A stretch of DNA of 64,000 nt from Amycolatopsis circi (GCF_003385235.1 NZ_PQIA01000027.1:1-64000); one strand, 5' to 3'. Counted from the stretch's first letter, positions 52,235-61,293 are shown. Notes: generated from the letters alone by a model not told the origin. Numbers and translations: made by a program.

Positions 52235-53452
52235 ATGCCCAGATTCCTCAGACGCGTCCCCACCGCCCTCGCCGCGGCGGCGCTCTTAGCGCTCGGCCTT
52301 CAGACCGCCCCAGCGGTGCTCGCCCCTCCCACCGCATCCGCCGCCGAGAGCTTTACCGACGATTTCAACGGCCCGGCCGGAGCCGCCGCCGACGGGTCGA
52401 AATGGACCTACGAAACCGGCGACAACAACGGCAACAACCACGAACGCCAGTGGTACACCGCCGGAGCCGCCAACGGCGCCCTCGACGGCCAAGGCCACCT
52501 GGTCATCACCGCCAAACGCGAAAACTCCGGCCACACCTGCTGGTACGGCACCTGCCAGTACACCTCCGCCCGGCTCAACACCGCCGGCAAATTCAGCCAG
52601 GCCTACGGCCACGTCGAGACCCGGATGAAGATCCCGCGCGGCCAGGGCATGTGGCCCGCGTTCTGGATGCTCGGCGGCGGAAACTGGCCAAACGACGGCG
52701 AAATCGACGTCATGGAGAACATCGGCAAGGAGCCGAACACCGTGCACGGCACCATCCACGGCCCCGGCTACTCCGGCGCGGGCGGAATCGGCGCGGCGTA
52801 CAACGGCCCCGTCTTCGCCGACGATTTCCACACCTACGCGGTCGATTGGTCGCCGAACAAGATCGTCTGGTCGGTCGACGGCAACGCGTACCAGACCCGC
52901 ACCCCGGCCGATCTGAACGGCAACCGCTGGGTCTTCGACCATCCCTTTTACCTGATCCTGAACCTCGCGGTCGGCGGCGACTGGCCCGGCGATCCGGACG
53001 GCAACACGCAATTCCCGCAGCAGCTGGTCGTCGACTACGTGCACGTGAACACCAGCAACGACGGCGGGTCCAGCGGCCGGATCATCGGCATCGGCGGCAA
53101 ATGCGTCGATGTGCCCTGGGCCAATCCGGCGAACTTCACCCAGCTGCAGATCACCGACTGCAACGGAAACGCCGCGCAGAACTGGACCATCGGCGGCGAC
53201 GGGACCATTCGCGCGCTCGGCAAGTGCATGGACGTCAAGTACTCCGGCACCGACGACGGCACCCCGGTCCAGATGTACGACTGCAACAACAGCAACGCGC
53301 AGCAGTGGGTCGTGACCGCGGCGCACGACATCGTCAACCCGCACGCGAACAAATGCCTCGACGCGGCGGGGGTCAGTTCGGCCAACGGGACGAAACTGCA
53401 GCTGTGGAGGTGCACCGGCAACGTCAACCAGAAATGGTCGGTGAACCAGTAG
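52235..53452 (+). CDS. Secreted GH16 beta-glucanase with ricin-type CBM13
   Basis: 405-residue extracellular endo-beta-1,3-glucanase-type enzyme. A Sec signal peptide (MPRFLRRVPTALAAAALLAL to about residue 36, cleavage near ASAAES) is followed by a GH16 domain (about 38-270) with the catalytic site DGEIDVMENIG (nucleophile and acid/base Glu) and GMWPAFWMLGG. A C-terminal ricin-B lectin/CBM13 domain (about 280-405) has QxW repeats: NAAQNWTIGG, NAQQWVVTA, NQKWSVNQ. It likely degrades fungal or algal beta-glucans. Confidence 0.93.
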   Translation: MPRFLRRVPTALAAAALLALGLQTAPAVLAPPTASAAESFTDDFNGPAGAAADGSKWTYETGDNNGNNHERQWYTAGAANGALDGQGHLVITAKRENSGHTCWYGTCQYTSARLNTAGKFSQAYGHVETRMKIPRGQGMWPAFWMLGGGNWPNDGEIDVMENIGKEPNTVHGTIHGPGYSGAGGIGAAYNGPVFADDFHTYAVDWSPNKIVWSVDGNAYQTRTPADLNGNRWVFDHPFYLILNLAVGGDWPGDPDGNTQFPQQLVVDYVHVNTSNDGGSSGRIIGIGGKCVDVPWANPANFTQLQITDCNGNAAQNWTIGGDGTIRALGKCMDVKYSGTDDGTPVQMYDCNNSNAQQWVVTAAHDIVNPHANKCLDAAGVSSANGTKLQLWRCTGNVNQKWSVNQ

Positions 53453-53477
53453 CCGTCCACTGTGGACGAATAGAGAC

Positions 53478-53515
53478 GGCGGGCCGTGACCTCCCCCCGG
53501 TGGCCACGGTCCGCC
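53478..53515 (+). terminator. Hairpin terminator after GH16
   Basis: GGCGGGCCGTG (53478-53488) pairs with CACGGTCCGCC (53505-53515) with one G-T pair. It lies 26 nt after the stop codon. The following 220 bp to the GntR stop contain no supported gene. Confidence 0.6.
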
Positions 53516-53739
53516 GCGGAAACCGCGCGGGCCGGGCGGGACCGAAGTCAACCGCCCGGCCAGGAGCCGTCCTCCGCGCGTCGGCTGGGGGTCCCGGCGC
53601 CCGGGGCGGCGCTCTCACGCGGCCCACTGCCGAAGGTAGCCAGGCCTCGGGCGCCGTGGAGACCTCCGGGTGACAGGATGGGCCGAACGGCCATTCTCGC
53701 TGCCTTCCCGGGCAAACCGGCCGGTTTCGGCCGGACCGC

Positions 53740-54417
53740 TCAGCGAGTGCCGGACAACTCCGCGTAGGCCTCGACCAGCTGCGCTTCCGCGTCGTCGAGG
53801 TAGACCGCGAGCATCTCCGCCGTACGGATCCCGTCGCCGGTCACGAGCACGTCCAGGATTTCGTGGTTCCGCGGCAGATACCGCTCGTGAAAGCGGCGCG
53901 GATCGGCCATCACGTGGAACACCAGCCGCAGCTCCGCGGCGAGCGCCTGCATCAGTTCGACGATGCGCTCGCTGCCGGTGAGCGCCGCCAGTTCCGCATG
54001 AAAGCGGATGTTCGCAGTACCCAAGTCTTGCCACTGCGCCTGCTTCGCCGCGCGATCGCCGTCCGCGACAGTGCTGGCGATCTTCGCGTACGCCGCCGGC
54101 TTCTCGGTCACCTCGCGGACCGCAGCGCATTCGATGATCTTGCGGACTCGGTAGATGTCGCGCACGTCTTCGACGCTCGGCACCCGCACGAACACCCCGC
54201 GGTTCAGCTCGTGCACCAGCAGCCGTTCGTGGGTCAGCAACCGGAAGGCCTCACGGAGCGTATTGCGCGAGACCCCGAGCGCGCTGCCGATGTCCTGCTC
54301 CGAAAGCCGTACCCCAGGCAGGAAGTACCCCTCGGAAACACGCGTGCGCAGCACGCCGGCGACCCGCTCCGCGGTGCTCGTCCGGCCGAGCAGGCCGCGA
54401 TCCGCTTCCAGGCCCAT
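53740..54417 (-). CDS. GntR family regulator (FCD type)
   Basis: 225-residue FadR-like regulator: winged HTH LRTRVSEGYFLPGVRLSEQDIGSALGVSRNTLREAFRLLTHERLL and an FCD domain with the metal-binding pattern (DIYRVRKIIECAAVRE, FHAELAALTGSERIVELM, HEILDVLVTGDGIRTAEML). The ATG at 54417 has GGAG 5-9 nt upstream; a GTG at 54435 is possible. It is divergent from the MFS/oxoprolinase operon, with a TCAACAAT...ATTGTTGA repeat in the gap. The effector is probably an organic or amino acid of that pathway. Confidence 0.88.
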   Translation of the reverse strand: MGLEADRGLLGRTSTAERVAGVLRTRVSEGYFLPGVRLSEQDIGSALGVSRNTLREAFRLLTHERLLVHELNRGVFVRVPSVEDVRDIYRVRKIIECAAVREVTEKPAAYAKIASTVADGDRAAKQAQWQDLGTANIRFHAELAALTGSERIVELMQALAAELRLVFHVMADPRRFHERYLPRNHEILDVLVTGDGIRTAEMLAVYLDDAEAQLVEAYAELSGTR

Positions 54418-54463
54418 GGGCTCTCCGTCGGTGACCACGTCGCCCAGCGTAGCCAGCGGACGG

Positions 54464-54498
54464 TCAACAATAAAATGGGGGACTTGTGGAATTGTTGA
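54464..54498. promoter_or_regulatory. Candidate GntR operator
   Basis: TCAACAAT (54464-54471) and ATTGTTGA (54491-54498), perfect inverted 8-bp arms 19 bp apart, between the GntR gene and the divergent MFS gene. Confidence 0.55.
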
Positions 54499-54564
54499 AC
54501 GATCCGTACGGTAGCGGCCATGTGACTCGTGCCACCATGAGTTCGTCCCCCTGTGAGGTGCCCT

Positions 54565-55824
54565 ATGAACGTCAACGTCGCCGACGGCACCGCGAACGCG
54601 GCCCGCCCGTTCGGCTGGTATCGCTCGCTCGGCCACAAGGGCCGCCGCGCCTTCCTCGGCGCGTTCGGCGGCTACGGCCTCGATTCGTTCGACTACCAGA
54701 CCCTCCCCTTCGGCCTGGCCGCGATCACCGCCTACTTCGGCATCACGTCCGGCGAGGCGGGCCTGCTCAGCACCGTCACGCTGGTCGTGTCCGCGATCGG
54801 CGGTGTCGGAGCCGGCGTGCTCGCCGACCGCATCGGCCGTGTCCGCACGCTGCAGCTGACCATCGCGATGTACACGATCTTCACCGTGCTCTGCGGATTC
54901 GCGCCCAACTTCGAAACGCTGCTGATCTTCCGCGGCCTGCAGGGACTCGGGTTCGGCGGCGAGTGGGCCGTTGGCGCCGCGCTGGTCGCCGAGTACTGCT
55001 CGGCCAAGTACCGCGGCCGCACGGTGGCGTTCGTGCAGAGCGCGTGGGCGGTCGGCTGGGGCCTGCTGGTGATCGTCTACACGGTGCTGTTCAGCGTGCT
55101 CGACCAAGCCATCGCGTGGCGCGTGCTGTTCTGGGTCGGCGTCATTCCGGCGCTGCTCGTGCTGTGGGTCCGACGCAGTGTCGAGGACGCACCGGAAGCG
55201 GCCGCGCGCCGGGTTTCGGCCAAAGTCAAAGGCTCGCTCGCGGGGATTTTCCGCCCGAATCTCTTGCGTACCACGGTGTTCGCCGCGCTCCTCGCGACCG
55301 GCGTCCAGGGTGGTTACTACACGCTCTTCACCTGGATGCCGAAGTATCTGCAGAGCAGTCGCGGCCTGTCCGTGGTCAACACCGGTGGCTACTTCGCGCT
55401 GCTGATCCCGGGCGCGTTCATCGGCTACATCTGCGGCGGCTACCTCACCGACCTGCTCGGCCGGAAGAAGACGTTCCTGCTGTTCTCCGTCATTTCCGCG
55501 CTGCTGATCGTGCTCTTCGTGCAGCTGCCCTACGGCGCGAACGGGCTGATGCTGCTGATCAGTTTCCCCCTCGGCTTCTCGACTTCGGCGATCTTCAGCG
55601 GCTTCGGCGCGTACCTCGCCGAGCTGTACCCGACCGAGCTGCGCGCCACCGGACAAGGCTTCACCTACAACTTCGGCCGCGCGGTCGGTGCCGCTTTCCC
55701 TGCGGTAGTGGGCTTTCTGGGCGCGGGCGGCGCGATCGTCCTCGGCGCGGTCGGCTACGCGATCGCCGCGGTAGCCCTGCTCGGACTGCCGGAAACGCGA
55801 GGCAAGGAACTGGTGGAGGTATGA
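54565..55824 (+). CDS. MFS transporter (metabolite:H+ symporter type)
   Basis: 419-residue 12-TM permease of the MHS/aromatic acid symporter-like class: [90 protein letters not shown]. It probably imports the substrate of the downstream D-glutamate-cyclase-like and PxpABC genes, such as 5-oxoproline or a related acid. ATG 54565 follows GTGAGGTGCCCT. The stop overlaps the next start (ATGA). Confidence 0.87.
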   Translation: MNVNVADGTANAARPFGWYRSLGHKGRRAFLGAFGGYGLDSFDYQTLPFGLAAITAYFGITSGEAGLLSTVTLVVSAIGGVGAGVLADRIGRVRTLQLTIAMYTIFTVLCGFAPNFETLLIFRGLQGLGFGGEWAVGAALVAEYCSAKYRGRTVAFVQSAWAVGWGLLVIVYTVLFSVLDQAIAWRVLFWVGVIPALLVLWVRRSVEDAPEAAARRVSAKVKGSLAGIFRPNLLRTTVFAALLATGVQGGYYTLFTWMPKYLQSSRGLSVVNTGGYFALLIPGAFIGYICGGYLTDLLGRKKTFLLFSVISALLIVLFVQLPYGANGLMLLISFPLGFSTSAIFSGFGAYLAELYPTELRATGQGFTYNFGRAVGAAFPAVVGFLGAGGAIVLGAVGYAIAAVALLGLPETRGKELVEV

Positions 55825-56645
55825 GCGCGACGTCTCGTGAGTGGCAATCCCGGTTAGAACCGGCATCAGCACTCACGACCTCCCCAGGCCAGGCCCGCTC
55901 CCTCTTCCGCGCTGGCCTGGATGTCCCGACCACCGGCTGGTCCGCTGGCTACGCGCAGACCAACCTGATCGCCGTCCCCGCGGACTGGGCCGACGACGTC
56001 CGCGAGTTCTGCGCCCGCAACCCGCGGCCGTGCCCGGTCCTCGACGTCAGCGAACCCGGCGACCCGGCGACGCGGCTCGCGCCCGGCGCGGACCTGCGCA
56101 CCGACCTGCCGCGCTACCGCGTCTGGCACAACGGCGCGCTGACCAGCGAAATCACCGACGCCACCGGGGTGTGGCGCAGTGACATGGTCGCGTTCTCCAT
56201 CGGTTGCAGCTTCAGTTTCGAGACGTTGCTGCGCGCCGCGGGCATCCCGCTGCGGCACGTGGAGCAGGGCCGCAACGTCTCGATGTACGTGACGAACCGG
56301 CAGTGCGAACCTGCTGGACGGCTGAGCGGCCCGATGGTGGTGTCGATGCGGCAGATTCCGGAAACCCTGGTCGAGGACGCCGTGCGCATCACCGCCGCGA
56401 TGCCCGCGGTGCACGGCGCTCCGGTGCACGTCGGCGACCCGGCCGAACTGGGCATCGCCGACCTCGCCCGGCCGGATTTCGGCGATCCGGTCGACGCTCA
56501 GCCCGGTGACGTGCCGGTGTTCTGGGCCTGCGGCGTCACCCCGCAGGCGGCGCTGATGGCGTCCCGGCCGCCGTTCGCCATCACGCACGCTCCCGGATAC
56601 ATGTTCTTGACCGACCAACCCGACCGCGACTACCAGGTGGGATGA
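55821..56645 (+). CDS. DUF1445 putative hydro-lyase (D-glutamate cyclase-like)
   Basis: 274-residue protein: [105 protein letters not shown]. The mammalian member of this family converts D-glutamate to 5-oxo-D-proline. The gene is coupled to the MFS by ATGA. Residues 6 to about 19 are encoded by a family B palindrome and have no family counterpart. The conserved domain begins near residue 23. It is followed at once by pxpABC, so it likely funnels a substrate to 5-oxoproline. Confidence 0.87.
   Translation: MSATSREWQSRLEPASALTTSPGQARSLFRAGLDVPTTGWSAGYAQTNLIAVPADWADDVREFCARNPRPCPVLDVSEPGDPATRLAPGADLRTDLPRYRVWHNGALTSEITDATGVWRSDMVAFSIGCSFSFETLLRAAGIPLRHVEQGRNVSMYVTNRQCEPAGRLSGPMVVSMRQIPETLVEDAVRITAAMPAVHGAPVHVGDPAELGIADLARPDFGDPVDAQPGDVPVFWACGVTPQAALMASRPPFAITHAPGYMFLTDQPDRDYQVG
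55835..55878. repeat. Family B 44-bp palindrome, copy 4, inside a coding region
   Basis: TCGTGAGTGGCAATC...CGGTT-AG-AACCGGC...CACTCACGA. Its centre is AG instead of CT and the inner arms contain mismatches. It lies wholly within the 5' coding part of the DUF1445 gene and is read in frame, the central TAA-like triplet of other copies being altered to TTA GAA. Confidence 0.9.
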
Positions 56646-56646
56646 C

Positions 56647-57396
56647 ATGGACCTCAACAGCGACCTCGGCGAAGGCTTCGGCGCCTGGACCATGGGCGAC
56701 GACGAAGCCATGCTCGACATCGTGACCAGCGCGAACATCGCGTGCGGCTTCCACGCGGGCGACGCGCGCGTGATGCGCCGGGTGTGCGAACGCGCGGCGG
56801 AACGCGGCGTCACCATCGGCGCGCACGTCGGCTACCGCGACCTGGCCGGCTTCGGCCGTCGCGCGCTCGACATCGCGCCGGAAGACCTCGCGGACGAAGT
56901 GCTGTACCAAATCGGCGCTCTCGACGCCTTCGCGCGCGCGGCGCACAGCTGCGTGCGTTACGTGAAGGCGCACGGCGCGCTGTACAACACCGCAGCTGTC
57001 GATCCGGAGCAGGCAGCTGCGCTTGTCGAAGGCGTACGGCGTTATCACACCGATCTGGCACTGCTGTGTCCTCCGGACTCCGAAATGCTGCGCGCGGCTC
57101 AAGCGGCAGGCGTGCCTGCGTACGCAGAAGCGTTCGCCGACCGCGCGTACACGCCCGAAGGACGGCTGGTGTCGCGCAAGCTGCCAGGCGCGGTGCTGCA
57201 TGACGCCGACGAAGTCGCCGCGCGCGCGCTCACCATGGCGACCACCGGCGAGGTCGTCGACGCCGACGGCGGCAAGCTCACATTGCCGGCAGATTCCCTT
57301 TGCGTGCACGGAGATACGCCCGGTGCGGTCGAGCTGGCCCGGCGGATTCGCGAGCTGCTCACCGAATCCGGCGTTGTGCTGAGGTCGTTCGTGTGA
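56647..57396 (+). CDS. pxpA: 5-oxoprolinase subunit A (LamB/YcsF)
   Basis: 249-residue YcsF-type TIM-barrel-like subunit: MDLNSDLGEGFGAWTMGDDEAML, IVTSANIACGFHAGD, VTIGAHVGYRDLAGFGRR, YVKAHGALYN, LCVHGDTPGAVELARR. With PxpB and PxpC it forms the ATP-dependent prokaryotic 5-oxoprolinase, converting 5-oxo-L-proline to L-glutamate. It lies 1 nt after the DUF1445 stop, and GTGA couples it to pxpB. Confidence 0.94.
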   Translation: MDLNSDLGEGFGAWTMGDDEAMLDIVTSANIACGFHAGDARVMRRVCERAAERGVTIGAHVGYRDLAGFGRRALDIAPEDLADEVLYQIGALDAFARAAHSCVRYVKAHGALYNTAAVDPEQAAALVEGVRRYHTDLALLCPPDSEMLRAAQAAGVPAYAEAFADRAYTPEGRLVSRKLPGAVLHDADEVAARALTMATTGEVVDADGGKLTLPADSLCVHGDTPGAVELARRIRELLTESGVVLRSFV

Positions 57397-58007
57397 GCGG
57401 TATGAGCACTGTTTTGCGCTACGGCCGTTCCGCGTTGCTGGTGGAGGTCGATGACGTGCTCGGGTTCCAAGCGGCCTGCGAAGCCGCCCAGCCCGAGGGC
57501 GTTGTCGAACTCGTCCCCGCCGCACGCACCCTGCTGGTCCGTTTCGACCCGGCCCGCACCGATTCCGCCGCCTTGACTCGTTCGCTGGCCGCACTGTCCA
57601 CAGTGGACGTCTCTGCGCGCTCGGTCTCCACTGTCACCCTGCCGGTTCGCTACGACGGCGCTGACCTGGCGGACGTCGCCGAGGCCACCGGACTGTCCGT
57701 TTCCGAAGTGGTGCAACGCCATTCGGCAGGCACCTATGTCGCGGCGTTCTGCGGTTTCGCGCCCGGTTTCGCCTACCTGACCGGCCTCGATCCGGCGTTG
57801 CACCTGCCGCGCCGCCGCACGCCGCGCACGCGCGTGCCCGCGGGTGCGGTGGCCATCGCAGGCGAGTACAGCGCGATCTACCCGCACCCGTCGCCCGGCG
57901 GCTGGCATCTGCTCGGCCACAGCGATGCGCAGGTGTGGAACGTCGACCGCGAACAGCCAAACCTGCTGGCCCCAGGCACCCTCGTGCGGTTCGAGGCGAT
58001 CCGGTGA
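57393..58007 (+). CDS. pxpB: 5-oxoprolinase subunit B
   Basis: 204-residue KipI-type subunit: LRYGRSALLVEVDD at the N-terminus, [86 protein letters not shown] 57393 overlaps the pxpA stop and has GAGG 8 nt upstream; an ATG at 57402 is an alternative. It supplies the ATP-binding half of the oxoprolinase together with PxpC. Confidence 0.93.
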   Translation: MSGMSTVLRYGRSALLVEVDDVLGFQAACEAAQPEGVVELVPAARTLLVRFDPARTDSAALTRSLAALSTVDVSARSVSTVTLPVRYDGADLADVAEATGLSVSEVVQRHSAGTYVAAFCGFAPGFAYLTGLDPALHLPRRRTPRTRVPAGAVAIAGEYSAIYPHPSPGGWHLLGHSDAQVWNVDREQPNLLAPGTLVRFEAIR

Positions 58008-58879
58008 CCGGCAAAATCGAGATCCTCGCGCCCGGTCCGTTCGCGACCGTGCAAGATCTGGGCCGCCCTGGGTACGCAGCAGTCGGCGTTGGCCGGTCCG
58101 GCGCAGCTGACCGAGGTTCGCTGAAGCTGGCGAACCGGCTCGTCGGCAACCCCGAAACGCATGCGGCGCTGGAGATCACCCTCGGCGGCCTTCGGCTGCG
58201 GGTTTCCGAACACACCACCGTCGCGGTCACCGGCGCGCAGGTGCCGATCCGCGCTGGTGGGCGGGCCGCCGCCGTGGGTGCGCCGATCGTGCTGCGACCC
58301 GGAGACGAACTCGAACTAGGCGTCGCTTCGCTCGGCCTGCGCAGCTACCTCGCGGTGCGCGGCGGCCTGGACGTGCCACCGGTGCTCGGCGCGCGAGCTA
58401 CCGACACGCTGGGCAAACTCGGCCCGCCCGTCCTCGCGGCCGGAATGTCGCTGCCGATCGGTTCGGTGGTACAGGGCAACCCTTGTGTCGATCTCGCCCC
58501 GCTGACCCGTCTTGCGGAAGAACCCGTGCTGCGACTGGAACCCGGACCGCGGCTGGATTGGTTCACCGAGTCCGCACTGTCCACTTTGCTCACTGGTGCC
58601 TACACCGTGACGAACGACCTCGACCGCGTCGGCGTCCGCCTGGACGGCCCAGCACTGACCCGCGCCCGCGTCGGCGAACTGGCCCCGGAAGCCGCCGTCT
58701 CCGGCGCGCTGCAGGTGCCGCCGTCCGGGGTGCCGATCCTGTTCCTCGCCGACCACCCGGTCACCGGCGGCTACCCCGTCGCTGCCGTGGTGGACGAGGA
58801 CGATTTGGACCTCGCCGCGCAACTCCGACCAGGGCAACGGGTCCGGTTCACATCCCCGACACCCGCAACGTCAGGTTAA
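58004..58879 (+). CDS. pxpC: 5-oxoprolinase subunit C
   Basis: 291-residue KipA-type subunit: IEILAPGPFATVQDLGRPGYAAVGVGRSGAADRGSLKLANRLVGN, the hallmark N-terminus of biotin-dependent-carboxylase-like PxpC, then LRSYLAVRGGLDVPPVLGARATDTLGKLGPP and ILFLADHPVTGGYPVAAVV. The GTG start overlaps the pxpB stop. The 3' end overlaps the convergent AlkB-type gene by 32 nt. It completes the PxpABC complex. Confidence 0.94.
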   Translation: MTGKIEILAPGPFATVQDLGRPGYAAVGVGRSGAADRGSLKLANRLVGNPETHAALEITLGGLRLRVSEHTTVAVTGAQVPIRAGGRAAAVGAPIVLRPGDELELGVASLGLRSYLAVRGGLDVPPVLGARATDTLGKLGPPVLAAGMSLPIGSVVQGNPCVDLAPLTRLAEEPVLRLEPGPRLDWFTESALSTLLTGAYTVTNDLDRVGVRLDGPALTRARVGELAPEAAVSGALQVPPSGVPILFLADHPVTGGYPVAAVVDEDDLDLAAQLRPGQRVRFTSPTPATSG

Positions 58880-59471
58880 GCCGCCCAGTCAGCCCAAGCT
58901 CCGGATCCGCAGTGCCCGGCAACGTTTTCGGCACTCCGTGGAATGCCAACCGCGCCAGGCCGCCGAATACGAACAGGTCGCCCGAGCGCAGTTCGACGTC
59001 GGTGTACGGCCGGTTTCGGTGCTCGGTGTTGCCGAAGCGGAACACGCACGTGTCGCCGAGGCTGAGCGAGACCACCGGCTCCGTCGAACGCTCGTCTTTG
59101 TCCTGGTGCATGCCCATTTTCGCGGTGTCGTCGTAGTAGTTCACGAGCGCGACGTCGGGCTGGTAATCGTCGGCTGGCCGGTCGTAGGCGTCGGCGAGCG
59201 CGCGGCGGCCGAGGTCGGCCAGCCAGTCCGGGAACGGCTCCACCTGCGACCCGTCCTCGCGCAGCCGGTCGTAGCGGTACGGCAGCCACTGCCAGCCGAG
59301 ACAGACCGTGCGCACCGACATCACCCCGCCGCTCGGCAGCCGGGTCGAACGGTAACCGCGCCAGCCGCGACAGGCCGTGACGAGGTCGCGTTGTTCTTGC
59401 TCGGTGAGCCAATCCGGGACGTGCACCGCTCCCGGTGAGATTTCTCTGCGCGGACGCGGCAGCAGCTCCAT
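58848..59471 (-). CDS. AlkB-type 2-oxoglutarate/Fe(II) dioxygenase (DNA repair)
   Basis: 207-residue dioxygenase for oxidative removal of N-alkyl lesions. The metal motif HxD is in KMGMHQDKDE, the distal His in LAFHGVPK, and the 2-oxoglutarate Arg in GRLNLTLR. VALVNYYDDTAKMG is typical of AlkB. ATG 59471 is chosen; a GTG one codon upstream is equally possible. It is convergent with pxpC. Confidence 0.92.
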   Translation of the reverse strand: MELLPRPRREISPGAVHVPDWLTEQEQRDLVTACRGWRGYRSTRLPSGGVMSVRTVCLGWQWLPYRYDRLREDGSQVEPFPDWLADLGRRALADAYDRPADDYQPDVALVNYYDDTAKMGMHQDKDERSTEPVVSLSLGDTCVFRFGNTEHRNRPYTDVELRSGDLFVFGGLARLAFHGVPKTLPGTADPELGLTGRLNLTLRVSGM

Positions 59472-59641
59472 CACGCCGCCCCGGTGGCCGCAGGAGTCAC
59501 CCTGACGGGCGCTCCTGCGGCGGGTTCCCCTCGCCACTTGCCGCCAAGCTTCGGACACTTCCACACCGTCACGGCTCCCGCCAGGCCTTCGTCAGCTACA
59601 ACTCGGACTCGCCACCCAGGGTGTTCGCCAGTCACCATTCG

Positions 59642-60697
59642 TCACCCGAACTCAACGACAGTCACCCCGGCCCGGGCAGGCACCGGGTCACTCATCGCAG
59701 CGAGCGCCGCCGGAACTCCATCCAGCCCGATCCGCGTGCCGATCAACCCGTCCAGATCGATCCCGGACCGCTCCACCACCCCGAGCAGCTCGGGATATTC
59801 GTACGCCTGCAGCCCGTGAATCCCGACGATCTCCAGCTCACCGCCGACCACCCGATGCATCGGAATCGGCGGCACTCCCTGACTCGGCGGCATCAACCCG
59901 GCCTGCACGTGCCGCCCGCGCTTGCGCAAGCTGCCCACCGAAGCCGCACAGGTGACCGGAGAGCCGAGACAGTCCAGCGACACGTGCGTACCGCCTTCCG
60001 TGCGCTCGCGGACGTACGCGGCCAACGCTTCTGGCCCGTCGAACGCACTGGCGTCGACGCTCAGCACGGCGCCAGAACGCTCCGCCAACGCGCGCGCCTG
60101 CGGCGAGACGTCAACCGCGACCACCTTCGCGCCCGCAGCGGCCGCCAACAGGACCGCGGAGATGCCTACACCGCCACAGCCGTACACAGACACCCACTGC
60201 CCCGCGCGTACACCGCCCTGGCGCAACACTGCGCGGAAAGCCGTCCCGAAGCGGCAACCGAGCGCGGCAGCTTCCGCCGACGACATCGAATCCGGCAACG
60301 CGACCAGGTTCGTCTGGGCATGCTCGATCGCGACCAGTTCCGCGAACGAACCCCAGTGGGTCGCGCCGGGCTGGAACTCGTCGTCGCAGATCTGCTGGTC
60401 GCCCTTGGCGCATTGCGCGCAGACGCCGCACGCGCACACGAACGGGACCGTCACCCGGTCGCCCTTCGCCCAGCCCTTGACGCCCTTTCCCACCTCAACG
60501 ATCCGCCCGGCCAGTTCGTGCCCGGCCACGTGCGGCAACCGGACCGCGTCGTCGTGCCCCTGCCAGGTGTGCCAGTCGCTGCGGCACACCCCGGTCGCCT
60601 CGACGGCGATGACGACCCCGCCGTCCGGGGTCACCGAATCCGGTACTTCCCGCACTTCCGGAAGCACGCCGAACTCTTCGATCACGACCGCACGCAT
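59642..60697 (-). CDS. Zinc-dependent alcohol dehydrogenase
   Basis: 351-residue MDR enzyme. Catalytic zinc ligands are Cys38 (GVCRSDWH), His60 and Glu61 (AGHELAG), plus a Cys in the cofactor domain. The structural zinc motif CGVCAQCAKGDQQIC is intact. The NAD motif is VYGCGGVGISAVLLAAAAGAKVVAVD. It probably oxidises primary or aromatic alcohols. It is transcribed alone. A family A repeat lies 80 nt upstream of its start. Confidence 0.93.
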   Translation of the reverse strand: MRAVVIEEFGVLPEVREVPDSVTPDGGVVIAVEATGVCRSDWHTWQGHDDAVRLPHVAGHELAGRIVEVGKGVKGWAKGDRVTVPFVCACGVCAQCAKGDQQICDDEFQPGATHWGSFAELVAIEHAQTNLVALPDSMSSAEAAALGCRFGTAFRAVLRQGGVRAGQWVSVYGCGGVGISAVLLAAAAGAKVVAVDVSPQARALAERSGAVLSVDASAFDGPEALAAYVRERTEGGTHVSLDCLGSPVTCAASVGSLRKRGRHVQAGLMPPSQGVPPIPMHRVVGGELEIVGIHGLQAYEYPELLGVVERSGIDLDGLIGTRIGLDGVPAALAAMSDPVPARAGVTVVEFG

Positions 60698-60777
60698 GAG
60701 TCCGATCGTAGAAGCCGCCTCGGCTTCAGCTCACCGGGCTTGCGTGCCCCCGGATGCGCGGCCCCGCCACCGTAGAG

Positions 60778-60832
60778 GTCCGTGAGGGGAACCCTGAGGG
60801 ACTCTGATTCCCTCAGGGTTCCCCTCACGGAC
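60778..60832. repeat. Family A 55-bp palindrome, copy 4
   Basis: Identical over all 55 bp to the copy at 1543-1597. It lies between the XRE gene stop (60943) and the alcohol dehydrogenase start (60697), both on the minus strand. Confidence 0.93.
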
Positions 60833-60942
60833 AGCTGCGGGAGCGGGGGCGCGCAGGGCAGTCCGGGGCGAACGCGGCGGACGACGGCGCGTAGGCGTCG
60901 GGATACGCCGGCGCACTCGCCGTCCGCCGCGGCCGGGCGCAC

Positions 60943-61293
60943 TCAGGAGAGCTGCTGGCCCGGCTGATGGAACTGGCCGCGCGGACGCGGCGGGCCGAGC
61001 AGCCTGCGCAGCGACCCGTCCGGGACGCCGAGGATCTGCTCGAGATTTCGCAGTGCCCGCAACGATTCCGGGCGTTCCGGGCGGCAGCGTCCGGATTGCC
61101 AATGGCTCAAGGTCGCGAGGCTGACCGTGGTTCCCCTTCCCCGCAGCCGATATCTGATGCGTTCGAGGCCGAGCCCGCGGGCCCGGATGGCCGCGCGCAG
61201 CGCTTCGGCGAACGGGCCGGTTTCGAGCAATTGCCCGAGATCCCGTCCTGTTGTACTCCCCCGGTCGATCGTCGGTGTTCGCTGACCGGTCAT
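60943..61293 (-). CDS. XRE-type DNA-binding protein, possibly truncated
   Basis: 116-residue protein with the HTH region ALRAAIRARGLGLERIRYRLRGRGTTVSLATLSHWQSGRCRPERPESL and RNLEQILGVPDGSLRRLLGPPRPRG. In other actinomycetes this N-terminal module is commonly followed by a long ligand-binding C-terminus. Here the frame ends after about 116 residues, 111 bp from a family A repeat, so a 3' deletion is possible. It could equally be a short DNA-binding protein. Confidence 0.65.
   Translation of the reverse strand: MTGQRTPTIDRGSTTGRDLGQLLETGPFAEALRAAIRARGLGLERIRYRLRGRGTTVSLATLSHWQSGRCRPERPESLRALRNLEQILGVPDGSLRRLLGPPRPRGQFHQPGQQLS

Noticed and set aside
52072..53673. Long plus-strand frame starting in a family A repeat and crossing the GH16 gene
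   Set aside because: Arg/Pro-rich shadow frame beginning in repeat-derived sequence; GH16 in another frame has signal peptide and catalytic motif.
54486..55820. Upstream extension of the DUF1445 frame through the MFS gene
   Set aside because: It is a shadow of the MFS coding sequence; the ATGA overlap at 55821 gives the start.
1543..60832. Palindromes as insertion sequence ends or CRISPR-like repeats
   Set aside because: No transposase or spacer-repeat periodicity is present; copies are single, dispersed and of fixed length.
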